Shown here one piece after another: positions 28,532 through 37,609 of a DNA stretch of 64,000 bases. The notes beneath the pieces are model-generated. The model was not told where the DNA came from, ran no database searches, and worked only from the letters and a program-made list of their open reading frames with translations. The stretch covers positions 1,747,531 through 1,811,530 of the forward strand of contig NZ_CP121472.1 in the NCBI RefSeq assembly GCF_036208045.1, written 5' to 3'. Both the position numbers and the translations under genes were made by a program. The first letter of the stretch is position 1. Every line of letters starts with the position of its first letter. Source of the stretch: Thiorhodovibrio winogradskyi. Lineage in GTDB: Bacteria; Pseudomonadota; Gammaproteobacteria; Chromatiales; Chromatiaceae.

Positions 28532-29528
28532 GGTGCCTTGTAGCCATTCGCTGCTGCGATGGGGCGCGTTGAATGCACTGCAAAATGTCAGGCCAGCGGT
28601 TAGTCCAACAGCAGTTGTGATCGATGTTGAGGCGCGAAATGCGCGCGTTTTGGAGTTCGGGGCCGATTTGGTTGTCGGACAGATAGGCGGGAACCTGAGT
28701 GTCTTTTGTGCCTATGAGGTGCCAATGCGCGACCGTCGCCCTCAGGGGGGCTCGTGTGGAAGGGTCTAGCGAATCTGTGAGTGGGCTGTAACCATGGTGT
28801 CGCGTCCATGCCTCAACATTGAGGTTGGCGGCGATGGTGATGAGGCGAGTAACCTCTGGCAGACGCTCGGCGAGGAGCCAGGCAATGACGCCGCCACCGC
28901 TGTAGCCGATCAGGGTGAGTTGCTCAATGTGCTCCTCGGTCATGATTTGGCGCAGGGCCGCGGCCATGGTGGCGACGACGGTTTCTGAATAGCGCGCGAA
29001 GGTCCAAAGGTGCGGGGAGCAGCCGGGGGCCTGGGCTTGGCCAAAGTAGCACGGACGACCCAGGTAGAGGCTGGGCAGGGGATCGAGCGCCATGAGCTCC
29101 AGCGCCAACTGGCGCTTGGGGCTTGGGTCTGGACTGATGCGGGTTCTGCTGAGCCAGGGGCGTCCGTCGCCCTCCAGGTAAACATGGAGCGACTGGCCGG
29201 GGGTCGCCTGGCCATGACGATAGGTTCTGAGCTGGTAGCCCTTGGCAATGATGGCGCCGGCTGTGAGATCTCGATGGTTGGCCAGGATATCGCTCTTTTC
29301 AAAGCTGCCTGTGCATCCTGTCAGGAGGGCTGCCAGCAAGGCGGCAAGGAGGGATGCGCGGGATGCAAATGTGTGGTGTCGGCGCGCGCTTTGGTGCGCT
29401 GCTCGCAGGTATTGTGTTGTGCGCTTCGATGCAGTCTGGCCTATACTGAAATGCCCATGCTTGCGAGCTTGGTGTCGGTGTTTACCAGCCTGCTGACGGG
29501 CGTTCGATTGGAGCTGAATCCGATGCAT
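28374..29528 (-). CDS. Alpha/beta hydrolase lipoprotein, 3' end altered by IS
   Basis: A putative lipoprotein with hydrophobic LLAALLAALLTGC lipobox and an alpha/beta-hydrolase fold. The likely triad is visible: Ser in GYSGGG, Asp in GTKDTQVP and His in NIDHNCCW. The substrate is unknown; the fold suits an esterase or lipase facing the periplasm. From about residue 333 the frame enters the insertion sequence and gains about 50 foreign residues. Joining the two target-repeat flanks gives ...RHPSDAD then TGA, so the original protein ended two codons after the insertion point. The start is doubtful: the only ATG (29528) is back-to-back with the ATG of the divergent gene and leaves an unusually long stretch before the lipobox; an alternative start codon closer to it is possible. 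Confidence 0.65.
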   Translation of the reverse strand: MHRIQLQSNARQQAGKHRHQARKHGHFSIGQTASKRTTQYLRAAHQSARRHHTFASRASLLAALLAALLTGCTGSFEKSDILANHRDLTAGAIIAKGYQLRTYRHGQATPGQSLHVYLEGDGRPWLSRTRISPDPSPKRQLALELMALDPLPSLYLGRPCYFGQAQAPGCSPHLWTFARYSETVVATMAAALRQIMTEEHIEQLTLIGYSGGGVIAWLLAERLPEVTRLITIAANLNVEAWTRHHGYSPLTDSLDPSTRAPLRATVAHWHLIGTKDTQVPAYLSDNQIGPELQNARISRLNIDHNCCWTNRWPDILQCIQRAPSQQRMATRHPSDARQIRSNQQARHGQRGALSLPSCPDNRRHGGLCARASRWWLPRNPWISF

Positions 29529-30548
29529 GACAAGATTCTGTCAGGTAAGAAGTGTGCTACGGCCGCGGCAGTTGCGCTCTGGCTGTTTGGTTGTCAGTCC
29601 ACGCCCAATCAGGATGCCGCGCTCGCGTCCGCGGGCGCGAATTCTTTTGCAAAAATCGACGATTTGGTGCTGGTGGATTGTCTGTTGCCGGGGCAGGTTC
29701 GCCAGCTTGGCAGTCGCATGACCTATTTGGCACCCCGGCGACGGGTCAAGACCACTCAGTCCGATTGCGGTATTCGAGGGGGCGAGTTTGTGTTGTTTGA
29801 TCGCTCCGATTATGGCACCGCGCTGCAAAGTCTGCTGCCCAAGGCGCGGGCTGGTGATGCCGTGGCCCAGACTTATGTCGGGGAAATCCACGAGAAGGGC
29901 TTGGGGCTATCCGCGCCGGATTATGCGCAAGCCGCGCATTGGTACCGACAGGCGGCGACGAGCGGCCATCGGCCGGCGCAGACCAATCTCGGCTCGCTCT
30001 ATGAACGCGGGCTGGGTGTGCCCAGGGATCAGGCGGCGGCTCTGGATTGGTATCGGCGTGCCACCGGTGTGACCGAGGACCGCTTGATTTTTGAGTCCGA
30101 ACTCAAGGCGAAGCAGGCGGCTTTTCAGCGCGAGATTGCCCTGCGCAATCAGGTGGCGTCCTCCTTGCGCGCGCAGCTTGCGCGCGCCCAAGCTGCCGGT
30201 AGCGCGAGTGGGTCGGCCGCGGCAAGGGTCCAAACGGCTGCCAAGACATCTGTCCCACCACAGTCAACGCCAGCACAGGTCGCGGCCGCGGGTTTGCAGC
30301 CGCTTGATCGCCGCAGGCTGGAGTCCGTTGCAACCAGCCTGCAGCGCGAGGCGGCGAGTGAGCAGGAGCAAGTACGAAGGCAGTTGCATGCCATTGAGCA
30401 AGTCAAGCAAGCCGCCCCCGCGGCTGCAAACCAGACGGCGGATGGATCTGGCGGCAAGGCAGCCCTGGTGGGCAAGCTTGAACTGACCCTGCGGCAGCGT
30501 TCGAACGCATTGGCGGAGAATCAATCACGGCTGGCGATGGTGCCTTAG
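29523..30548 (+). CDS. Sel1-repeat lipoprotein with coiled coil
   Basis: A 341-residue protein with a short lipoprotein signal (ATAAAVALWLFGC, lipid on Cys at about 24). Residues about 105-180 contain two Sel1-like repeats (AQTYVGEIHEKGLG and AQTNLGSLYERGLGVPRD), which act as protein-binding scaffolds. The C-terminal half (about 190-340) is Ala/Gln/Arg-rich and predicted coiled coil. The ATG at 29523 gives the clean signal; the frame is open much further upstream but over the divergent hydrolase. It is convergent with the large kinase gene. A structural or signalling role at the envelope is likely, but no partner is defined. Confidence 0.75.
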   Translation: MHDKILSGKKCATAAAVALWLFGCQSTPNQDAALASAGANSFAKIDDLVLVDCLLPGQVRQLGSRMTYLAPRRRVKTTQSDCGIRGGEFVLFDRSDYGTALQSLLPKARAGDAVAQTYVGEIHEKGLGLSAPDYAQAAHWYRQAATSGHRPAQTNLGSLYERGLGVPRDQAAALDWYRRATGVTEDRLIFESELKAKQAAFQREIALRNQVASSLRAQLARAQAAGSASGSAAARVQTAAKTSVPPQSTPAQVAAAGLQPLDRRRLESVATSLQREAASEQEQVRRQLHAIEQVKQAAPAAANQTADGSGGKAALVGKLELTLRQRSNALAENQSRLAMVP

Positions 30549-30610
30549 GCGTCCTTGCTGGCTGGATGATAAAACAGCCCACTAGAGTGCCTTTGCGAGT
30601 TGATATGCGA

Positions 30611-33600
30611 TCAATCGGCGGTGGCAATTGCGGGTGTGGGGGCGTCATTGGCGGAGGTTTTTCCGTCGCGCGCGATTCGAAATCCGACGAAGCTGAAGCG
30701 TGACTCCGGGTAGTTGCGGTTACGGTAGGCGGAACGCAGGTTGATGGGGCTTGCGTTCCAGCCGCCGCCGCGCAGAACCAGCGGCGCACGGCTGTCGGTA
30801 GGCGCGCACTGTGCCTGAGTGCCGTCATAAAGGTCGCGGTATTCCGAGCAGGTCCATTCCGATAGATTGCCGAGCATGTCGTGGAGCCCCCAGGGATTGG
30901 GCGCGAAAGTCTCCACTGGCGCGACCCACTCGTGGCCATCATCGCATTCAAAGCTGTTGGTCCAGGCATGCCCGCTATCCGCGACGTTGGCATGCTTGCA
31001 ACTCGTCGCGTCTGTTGTTCCCCAAAAGGTTGGCGTCTGTGTTGCCGCGCGTGCGGCATACTCCCATTCCGCTTCGGTCGGCAGCCGATAGGACACAGCG
31101 GTCATGTCCGATAGCCATCTGAGATAGGCGCTGGCATCATTGGCGCTGACGCAACTGACCGGATGCTCTGGCTCGGCTTTTTGGTATTTGTTGGGGCTAC
31201 GCCAGTTGGCCCATGGGTGATAGCCCCAGGACTGACCATCATCAGCCTGTCGGTCCAAGGACAGGCAGCCATCGGCGCCACCAAGACCGCGTTCGGCGTC
31301 GCTCTGGTAATCGGTCGCTTCAACAAAGCGGGCAAAATCGCGCTGGCGGGTTTCTGCCTTGGCCAGTGAAAAGTCATCCACGCAGACTTCACCTTGGGTT
31401 TCGTCGGCTTCTCTTGGGGTCTCTGTTTCCGGTGAGCCGATCAAAAAACAGCCGCCGTCGATGTCCACCATCTCTGGCAGCAGACCCGCCCGGGCGGCCA
31501 GACGGGAGCGCAGTTGGCGCAGATTGGGATCATTGGTGTACACGGAGTCAAGCCGCTCTAGAAGATTGAAAGCCTTCATCGCCAGTTCGGCAGACGGTTG
31601 CTCTGCCATCCAGGCGTCCAGATCGGCGCGTACTTGTCCAAGTGGCTGGTTTAATTGGGTTGGCTCTTCAGCAATTTTGGGAATACTCAGCAGACAGTCA
31701 AAGGTGGCTGTCATGGCGTTCAGTTTGACCGCTGGGTTGGCCCGAGTCGGATTCAGGCGCAGGCATTCGGTGATGGCTTGCTGTTGTTTTTTCGCCGCGG
31801 CTTGTCGTGAGGTGATGCGCTCGGTGAGTTCGATGAGTTCTGCATTATTGGCGTCGAGCTGGCGGCCCCGTTCGATCAAGACCTGAGCTTGCTGGATGTC
31901 ACCGGCGGCAAGGCGTTCTTCAGCCTGGGCCTTCAGCGCCCGCGCGGCTGCTCGGTTGATCCTGTCTTGTTCGTCCTTGAGTCCTTGTCGCGCCGTCAGA
32001 AGTGTTGGATTGTCTGGAAGCTTTTCAAGCACTGCATCGACCCGCGCGAGAGCCGCGTCGCGCCGCCCTTGCTTGCGCAAGGCTTGAACGTCGGTCTCGG
32101 TTTGCTTGATCAGATCGTTTTCCCTGATGCGTGTTTGAATGCGATCGCGCAGCCCGATGCCTGCTTCGTCATCCGGGCGCATGTCCAAGACGGAATCCAC
32201 CAGTCTTTGCGCATCTTGGGTTTTTCCAGCTTCCAGAGCCTGATTGGCTCGGTTCAGCAGGTCTTGGATCTGCCTGCGTTCCTGAACGTCCAGGATGCTT
32301 GCCCGCGTGTTCTTGATGGATGCCTCTTCCGGTTGCAGGATGAGCGCGCGCTCGATAGTGGCGAGTGCTTGTTCCAGGGCGCCTTGTCGCAGTTCGTCTT
32401 CCGCCTGCTGTCGTAGCTTGTCCGCCTGGCGTTCTTGCTGGCGCTGAATTTGCCGCTCCACGGTGGCGCGCAGGTCGGTGAGTGCTTGATCCTTGGGGCC
32501 CAGCTCAAGGCCTTTGTCGATCAGGGCCAGGCTGTCTTGTAACAGGCCCTCGGCGATCAGGTCGGTGGCGCTGCTGAGAATTTCTCGCACATTGCGATCA
32601 GTTTCCAGCGTGGCCTGGATTTTGGTCTGGAGTGTTTTGAGTTCAGGATCATCGGCCACGGCATCCAGGCCTTCACGCACTAGCCGCAGCGCCTCGGCGG
32701 CCTGTCCGGCCTCGAGCGCCTCGCGGGCCTCCTGGTGTCGCGCCTTGGCCGTGGCTTGCCTGGCCTGCCGCCGCGCCTCCAGGACCTCGGCGCGCAAGGC
32801 CAGGAGCGCGCTTTGCTCGGGCACGCGCGTTAGCCCCTGCTCGATGGCGGACAGGCTGTCGGCGGTTTTGTTTTGTTCCAGCAGCCTGCGTGCCTGTTCA
32901 AGCGACTCACCGGCGGCGCGGTGATCCTCGATGAGCCTTTCGATGGCATCGAGTCGGGGATCCTCGGGCTGCGAGGCCAGTGCGAGTTCAATGAGTTCCT
33001 TGCTGCGGTCGAATTCACCAGCGCGCAAATGTTCAAGCGCGAGGTGTTCGTAGCGTTCGATGGTTGGGGAGCGATCCGCTGCCGGCGGTGGCAGTTCGCG
33101 CGTGATTTTGTGCAAGGGATCGGAGCTGTCTCTGGCCGTCAGGCCAAAATAGACAGCCGCGGCCAAGGCGAGCAGAACCAAGGGTATGACAATGATGCCC
33201 AGGCGTGGGCGTTTTGTCGTGCCCGATGTGGTGTCAGGCTCGGGTGGCGATGGTCGGGGGAGAGGGGTTGACCCGGTCTGGGTCGCGTCAGGCGTTGGCG
33301 TCGGTGCGCGTTGCAGGACCTGGGTGGCGAGCGCTGTCGCATCCTCATCCTCTCGCGCTTGGGTGAGGTCAATGCCCTGTTCGAGTTGTTCCAGCGCTTG
33401 CAACAAAGCCTGGGTGCTGCCGAAGCGTTCCTCTGGCGCCTTGGCCAGCAGACGGTCGATGATCGGCTGAAAGCGCGCCAGACCGAGCGGCAACTCCGGC
33501 AGCGGCGCCGAGCAATGCAGCATGGCGAGACTGATGACATCGCCAGCCTGGTAGGGCTGCTCGCGGGTCAGCATCTCGTAGAACACGCAGCCCAGGCTGT

Positions 33601-34171
33601 AGAGATCGGAGCGGGCGTCGATGGGCCGGCTCATGCTCTGCTCGGGGCTCATGTAGCGCGGGCTGCCGACGATCATGCCGACGTTGGTCAGGGCGGTGGC
33701 ATCGACGCCGGTGCTGGCGGCGCGGGCGATGCCGAAGTCGGTTAAAACCGGTGTGCCGTCGGCGCGGAACAGAATATTTTGCGGTTTGATGTCGCGATGG
33801 ATAACGCCGTTATCGTGAGCAATCGACAAGGCCTGAGCAACGCGACGAAGGATGTCGATGGCGGCTGCTTGCGACAGCCCGGCATTGATCTTGTCCGCCA
33901 GGGTGCCATTGGGCAGAAACTCCATCGAGAAATAGTGCAGATCGCCGACGCTGTCGAGATCGTAGATGGTGACGATCCGCGGATGCTGAAGGTGGGCGAT
34001 GATACGCCCTTCCTTGATAAAACGCGCGCTAAAGTCATCGCCGGCGCCTGGCACTGGCTCCATGACCTTGAGCGCTACCTGGCGCCCGAGCCGATCTTGG
34101 CGCGCGAGGTAAACGATGGCCATGCCACCGCGGCCAAGCTCGCGCAGGATGGTATAGCCCGGAATCTCCAT
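30611..34171 (-). CDS. Membrane Ser/Thr protein kinase with FGE-like domain
   Basis: An 1186-residue protein. A Hanks-type kinase occupies residues 5-265, with the glycine loop GRGGMAIVYLA, Lys35 in VALKV, HRDIKPQN (Asp127), DFG at 145-147 and YMSPEQ; all key residues are present. A single membrane segment lies at about 324-343. About 360-890 is a long Gln/Arg/Glu-rich region with repeating GLELGPKDQAL-like and ALELGQ-like units, TPR-like or coiled coil. The C-terminus (about 905-1175) is a formylglycine-generating-enzyme (SUMF1) fold with YRLPTEAEWEYAARA, WGLHDMLGNLSEWT and LRGGGWNAS. The FGE fold would be periplasmic and may act as sensor. It is followed by genes for FHA proteins, phosphothreonine readers. 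Confidence 0.92.
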   Translation of the reverse strand: MEIPGYTILRELGRGGMAIVYLARQDRLGRQVALKVMEPVPGAGDDFSARFIKEGRIIAHLQHPRIVTIYDLDSVGDLHYFSMEFLPNGTLADKINAGLSQAAAIDILRRVAQALSIAHDNGVIHRDIKPQNILFRADGTPVLTDFGIARAASTGVDATALTNVGMIVGSPRYMSPEQSMSRPIDARSDLYSLGCVFYEMLTREQPYQAGDVISLAMLHCSAPLPELPLGLARFQPIIDRLLAKAPEERFGSTQALLQALEQLEQGIDLTQAREDEDATALATQVLQRAPTPTPDATQTGSTPLPRPSPPEPDTTSGTTKRPRLGIIVIPLVLLALAAAVYFGLTARDSSDPLHKITRELPPPAADRSPTIERYEHLALEHLRAGEFDRSKELIELALASQPEDPRLDAIERLIEDHRAAGESLEQARRLLEQNKTADSLSAIEQGLTRVPEQSALLALRAEVLEARRQARQATAKARHQEAREALEAGQAAEALRLVREGLDAVADDPELKTLQTKIQATLETDRNVREILSSATDLIAEGLLQDSLALIDKGLELGPKDQALTDLRATVERQIQRQQERQADKLRQQAEDELRQGALEQALATIERALILQPEEASIKNTRASILDVQERRQIQDLLNRANQALEAGKTQDAQRLVDSVLDMRPDDEAGIGLRDRIQTRIRENDLIKQTETDVQALRKQGRRDAALARVDAVLEKLPDNPTLLTARQGLKDEQDRINRAAARALKAQAEERLAAGDIQQAQVLIERGRQLDANNAELIELTERITSRQAAAKKQQQAITECLRLNPTRANPAVKLNAMTATFDCLLSIPKIAEEPTQLNQPLGQVRADLDAWMAEQPSAELAMKAFNLLERLDSVYTNDPNLRQLRSRLAARAGLLPEMVDIDGGCFLIGSPETETPREADETQGEVCVDDFSLAKAETRQRDFARFVEATDYQSDAERGLGGADGCLSLDRQADDGQSWGYHPWANWRSPNKYQKAEPEHPVSCVSANDASAYLRWLSDMTAVSYRLPTEAEWEYAARAATQTPTFWGTTDATSCKHANVADSGHAWTNSFECDDGHEWVAPVETFAPNPWGLHDMLGNLSEWTCSEYRDLYDGTQAQCAPTDSRAPLVLRGGGWNASPINLRSAYRNRNYPESRFSFVGFRIARDGKTSANDAPTPAIATAD

Positions 34172-34258
34172 CAGCCATCCGGTTGCTTGAGCTGGGGGTC
34201 GTCAGGAGGAGAGGCCGAGAAGCAAGCGGTGAGCGCTAACTCACGGAGATCGCGCGGA

Positions 34259-35353
34259 TTATGTATCGATACTGATGTGCGGGCTGGGCTTGCCAAAGTA
34301 ATAGCCTTGATAATACTGCACACCCAGGTCACGCAGTACGTGGAATTCCGCGGCTGTTTCCACGCCCTCGGCAAGAGTGGCGATGCCCATGTCGACCAGG
34401 AAAGTCTGGAACATCTCCAGCATTTGCCGCTTGGCCTCGGGTGCGCTGTCGATGTCGCGCACCAAGGCGATGTCGAACTTGACAAAGTCGGGAGGGACTT
34501 CGGTCAATTCGAGCAGCCGTGCCTGGCCAGCGCCGAAGTCATCGTAGGCAAGGCCGACCTTCATTGCCTGGAGATCATCGCGAATGCGGCGGATCAGTGC
34601 TGGGTTGGTGACTGCCGCCTCGTGCATCTCAAAGACAAGTTGCAGCTGGGGGAAATTGGTGCGAATACGCTCTACGCAGCGCAGCAGGCGTTCCGGGTCG
34701 TTGAGTTCGCGCGGGTGAATATTGAAAAAATAGCGCCCATGCGGGTGCAGGTTGTAGGCGATCTCCAGGCCTTTCTGACGGAAAAGCTCGCTTAGGTGAA
34801 CCTCCATTTCCAGGCTCTCGGCAAGCTGAAACAGCGGCCAGGGTGCGTTTGGGAGGTCTTCCATGGCGCCGCGTCCCAGCATCTCGTGCGCGAAAGTCTT
34901 GCCATCCATGTCGACAATGGGCTGAAAGGCCGCGCTCACCGATCCCTTGAGCAGCAGCATTTGGAATTCGCGCGCGCCACGCGGCAGATTCTCTGGCAGC
35001 GAGCCAACGCGGACATTGGTGCGGTCGAACAGGTGTTCGTCATCAGGCTGCTGCTCGATCAGGCGATATTCCTGATCGGCGAAGTGCACCACATCACCCG
35101 CGAACAGCGCCTGTTCTTTGTCGATACGCTGGTGGTTAATGAAGGAGCCATTGGTTGAACCGAGGTCGCGCAGCACCAGTTGCCCATCGACCATGTCGAG
35201 TTCTGCGTGGCGGCGGGAGACCTCAGTGCTGTCGAGTGTCAGCTCGCACTCCTGATGGCGTCCAACTTGGTAGGGAAACTGATACAGATGCACGCGTCTC
35301 AGACGCTTGGATGCACCGACATAGCCCTCAAGATACCAGCTACTTCTGGACAT
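34259..35353 (-). CDS. FHA-EAL fusion protein, putative c-di-GMP phosphodiesterase
   Basis: A 364-residue cytoplasmic protein. The FHA domain (about 15-105) has the phosphothreonine-binding pattern YQVGR...SRRHAEL...GSTNGSFIN. The EAL domain (about 125-355) has EML in place of EAL, but the metal and catalytic residues look intact: FNIHP (Asn), FEMHE (Glu), YDDFGAG (Asp-Asp), KFDIALV (Lys), AEGVE (Glu) and QGYYFGKP (Gln). I chose ATG 35353 since the FHA fold begins at once; an upstream extension to 35464 is Arg/Pro-rich. It lies 88 bp upstream of the kinase gene on the same strand, so kinase output may recruit or control this c-di-GMP-degrading enzyme (inference). Confidence 0.88.
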   Translation of the reverse strand: MSRSSWYLEGYVGASKRLRRVHLYQFPYQVGRHQECELTLDSTEVSRRHAELDMVDGQLVLRDLGSTNGSFINHQRIDKEQALFAGDVVHFADQEYRLIEQQPDDEHLFDRTNVRVGSLPENLPRGAREFQMLLLKGSVSAAFQPIVDMDGKTFAHEMLGRGAMEDLPNAPWPLFQLAESLEMEVHLSELFRQKGLEIAYNLHPHGRYFFNIHPRELNDPERLLRCVERIRTNFPQLQLVFEMHEAAVTNPALIRRIRDDLQAMKVGLAYDDFGAGQARLLELTEVPPDFVKFDIALVRDIDSAPEAKRQMLEMFQTFLVDMGIATLAEGVETAAEFHVLRDLGVQYYQGYYFGKPSPHISIDT

Positions 35354-35589
35354 AGGTTGACCTGTTAAACCTGAGTTGAGCGGTTTTCTGCCTGGCGCGA
35401 AAGCCAACCAGAGCTTAACCCGTCTGATGGTGGTATCTTCAACTGATTGACCGCTCCGAGGCAAGCGCCGAACCTCAACAAAAGGGAGGGTTGGCGTAAG
35501 GGTGCCTGTGACTGCGGTCGGTCACGGCGCTGCGCCCATAACACCGTTATTCTGTCATTGCCGATGATTTTTCTCACGGGAGATGCGTT

Positions 35590-36153
35590 TTGGCTGGAGT
35601 CATTGAAGCTCTGCTGACACCCTCTGGTCGTGTCAATCTGGCGTCCTTGGTGCGTTTTGCAAAGTCTTGCGAGATCACGGATTTTAGCCGTTTTGTCAAA
35701 CGTCCGGTGCTGGCGGGCTCGTCGGTGCGGCCCGGCTTGGTGGAGGGGCATCGGGGAAAGGCGTCTGCCGATCCGAATGCCACCCTGGCGTTTCAGCTGA
35801 GCCTGCCGTCCGGCGAGGAATCCTTATCGGATGCGCTCAAGCATGCCGTCTATCCTCTGGTCAAGGCACCAGACGCCGTTCGCGTCCAGAACATCTTTGC
35901 CATTGGGCGCATCAGCGGGAACGATCTGGTCATTCCAGATCTCGCGATTTCAAAAAAACACGCGCTGATCGAAATTCGCGAGCAGGGATATTATGTCCGG
36001 GACTGTGGCTCCAAGAACGGCACCCGGCTCAATGGCGAGCCGCTGGGCGAGCAGTTCAGGGAGCTTCATGACGGCTGGCTGCTGGCCTTCGGGCGCTATG
36101 AGTTCAGTTTTCTGGAGCCAAGATCGCTCTATCTGCGCCTGGTGGGGGACTGA
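35590..36153 (+). CDS. FHA-domain protein
   Basis: A 187-residue protein with a C-terminal FHA domain (about 95-180): FAIGRISGNDLVI, ISKKHALIEI and SKNGTRLNG give the Arg, Ser-x-x-His and Asn residues of a phosphothreonine pocket. The N-terminal 90 residues are not recognised and are partly helical. The best start is TTG at 35590 with GGGAG about eight bases upstream; no ATG in this frame precedes the FHA domain. It is transcribed divergently from the FHA-EAL gene, with a shared 236-bp promoter region, and completes a kinase/FHA/FHA group. Partner is unknown. Confidence 0.8.
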   Translation: MAGVIEALLTPSGRVNLASLVRFAKSCEITDFSRFVKRPVLAGSSVRPGLVEGHRGKASADPNATLAFQLSLPSGEESLSDALKHAVYPLVKAPDAVRVQNIFAIGRISGNDLVIPDLAISKKHALIEIREQGYYVRDCGSKNGTRLNGEPLGEQFRELHDGWLLAFGRYEFSFLEPRSLYLRLVGD

Positions 36154-36204
36154 GCTTGTTTGATGCCATGTCTGCATGGTGTTGCTGCGTATCGTGAGTC
36201 CGCT

Positions 36205-37491
36205 TTATCGCTCAAGCGCGCGGTGGCCGATATCGCGCCGGTAGAACCCGCCTTCAAACGAAAGCCGCCCGACACCTTGATAGGCAGTCCTTTGCGCGCT
36301 CGCGACATCGCTTCCCAGTGCGGTCACGCAGAGAACGCGCCCGCCGCTGGTCAGGGTCTTGCCGTTTTCAATTCGGGTTCCGGCGTGAAAGACCTTGCAG
36401 TCGGACTGATCCCCGTCCTTCAGTCCAAGAATTTCATCACCTGTACGAGGATTCTCTGGGTAACCAGCCGCCGCCATGACAACGCCAAGGGCAACGCGTG
36501 GATCCCAGGCCAGCGGGCCATCGCGCAGGCGCCCGTCGCAGGCGTCCAGACACAGGGGCACCAAGTCGCTTCGCAGACGCATCAGTAGCGGTTGGGCCTC
36601 GGGGTCACCGAGGCGGCAGTTGAACTCCAGGACGCGTGGCAGCCCATCCTCGCCGATCATCAGTCCGGCATATAAAAAACCCCGGTATGGCAAGCTCTCG
36701 GCCGCGAGCCCGCGCACCGTCGGGCGCATTACCTCGGTCATGATGCGTTCGTGCAGATCGGGCTTGACCACTGGGGCGGGGGAATAGGCACCCATGCCGC
36801 CAGTATTGGGGCCTTGGTCGCCCTCGTCGCGCGCCTTATGATCCTGCGAGCTGGCCAATGGCACAATGGTTTCACCATCGACCAGTGCAATAAAGCTCGC
36901 TTCCTCGCCGGTGAGAAAGTCTTCGATCACTACCCGTTGACCGGCCGCGCCGAACTGACCACCGCTGAGCATGGCCTGCACGGCCGCGCGCGCACTGTCC
37001 AGACTCTCGGCAATCACCACCCCTTTGCCGGCGGCGAGACCATCAGCCTTGATCACCACGGGCTTGGCGAAAGGGGCGCGCGTATCCAGGTAAGCCAGCG
37101 CCTCGGCCTGATCGCTAAAGCTCAGGTAGTCCGCTGTCGGGATACCATGGCTAGCAAGAAAGTCCTTGGCGAACTGCTTTGACCCTTCCAGTCGCGCAGC
37201 CGCTGCCGAGGGGCCGAAACATCGCAGTCCCGCCGCCGTGAAGGCATCGACCAGGCCGGCGACCAGGGGTGCTTCTGGGCCGACGATGGTGAGTTCAACC
37301 GCGTTGTCGCGCGCGAATGCAACCAGGCGTTCGATGTTGTTGGCGTCGATGTCGACATTCTCGATACCGGGCTCGCATGCCGTGCCGCCATTGCCGGGCG
37401 CGACCCAGACCTGATCGGCTAGGGGCGATTGCCGGACTTTCCAGGCGAGGGCATGTTCGCGCCCGCCGCCGCCGATGATGAGCAGATTCAT
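36205..37491 (-). CDS. purD: Phosphoribosylamine-glycine ligase PurD
   Basis: PurD joins phosphoribosylamine and glycine with ATP in step two of purine synthesis. The 428 residues are standard length, beginning MNLLIIGGGGREHALAWK, with the ATP-grasp segments KADGLAAGKGVVIA, SQDHKARDEGDQGPNTGGMG and LEFNCRLGDPEAQP. I chose ATG 37491; an upstream in-frame start at 37512 lacks family support. It is the last gene of the purH-lpxA-purD series. PurH-PurD adjacency is common, but here an lpxA homologue sits between. Confidence 0.97.
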   Translation of the reverse strand: MNLLIIGGGGREHALAWKVRQSPLADQVWVAPGNGGTACEPGIENVDIDANNIERLVAFARDNAVELTIVGPEAPLVAGLVDAFTAAGLRCFGPSAAAARLEGSKQFAKDFLASHGIPTADYLSFSDQAEALAYLDTRAPFAKPVVIKADGLAAGKGVVIAESLDSARAAVQAMLSGGQFGAAGQRVVIEDFLTGEEASFIALVDGETIVPLASSQDHKARDEGDQGPNTGGMGAYSPAPVVKPDLHERIMTEVMRPTVRGLAAESLPYRGFLYAGLMIGEDGLPRVLEFNCRLGDPEAQPLLMRLRSDLVPLCLDACDGRLRDGPLAWDPRVALGVVMAAAGYPENPRTGDEILGLKDGDQSDCKVFHAGTRIENGKTLTSGGRVLCVTALGSDVASAQRTAYQGVGRLSFEGGFYRRDIGHRALER

Positions 37492-37609
37492 GGTTTGGTG
37501 GAAATTGGCCAAAGGTGAGTTTACAACTGAGCCGATCAGTCCGTGAAGTCCCGAGAGTCTCTGGTGTTCTTAAGTCTGTTGTTTAGCAGCGATGGACCTT
37601 CTTGGGTCA

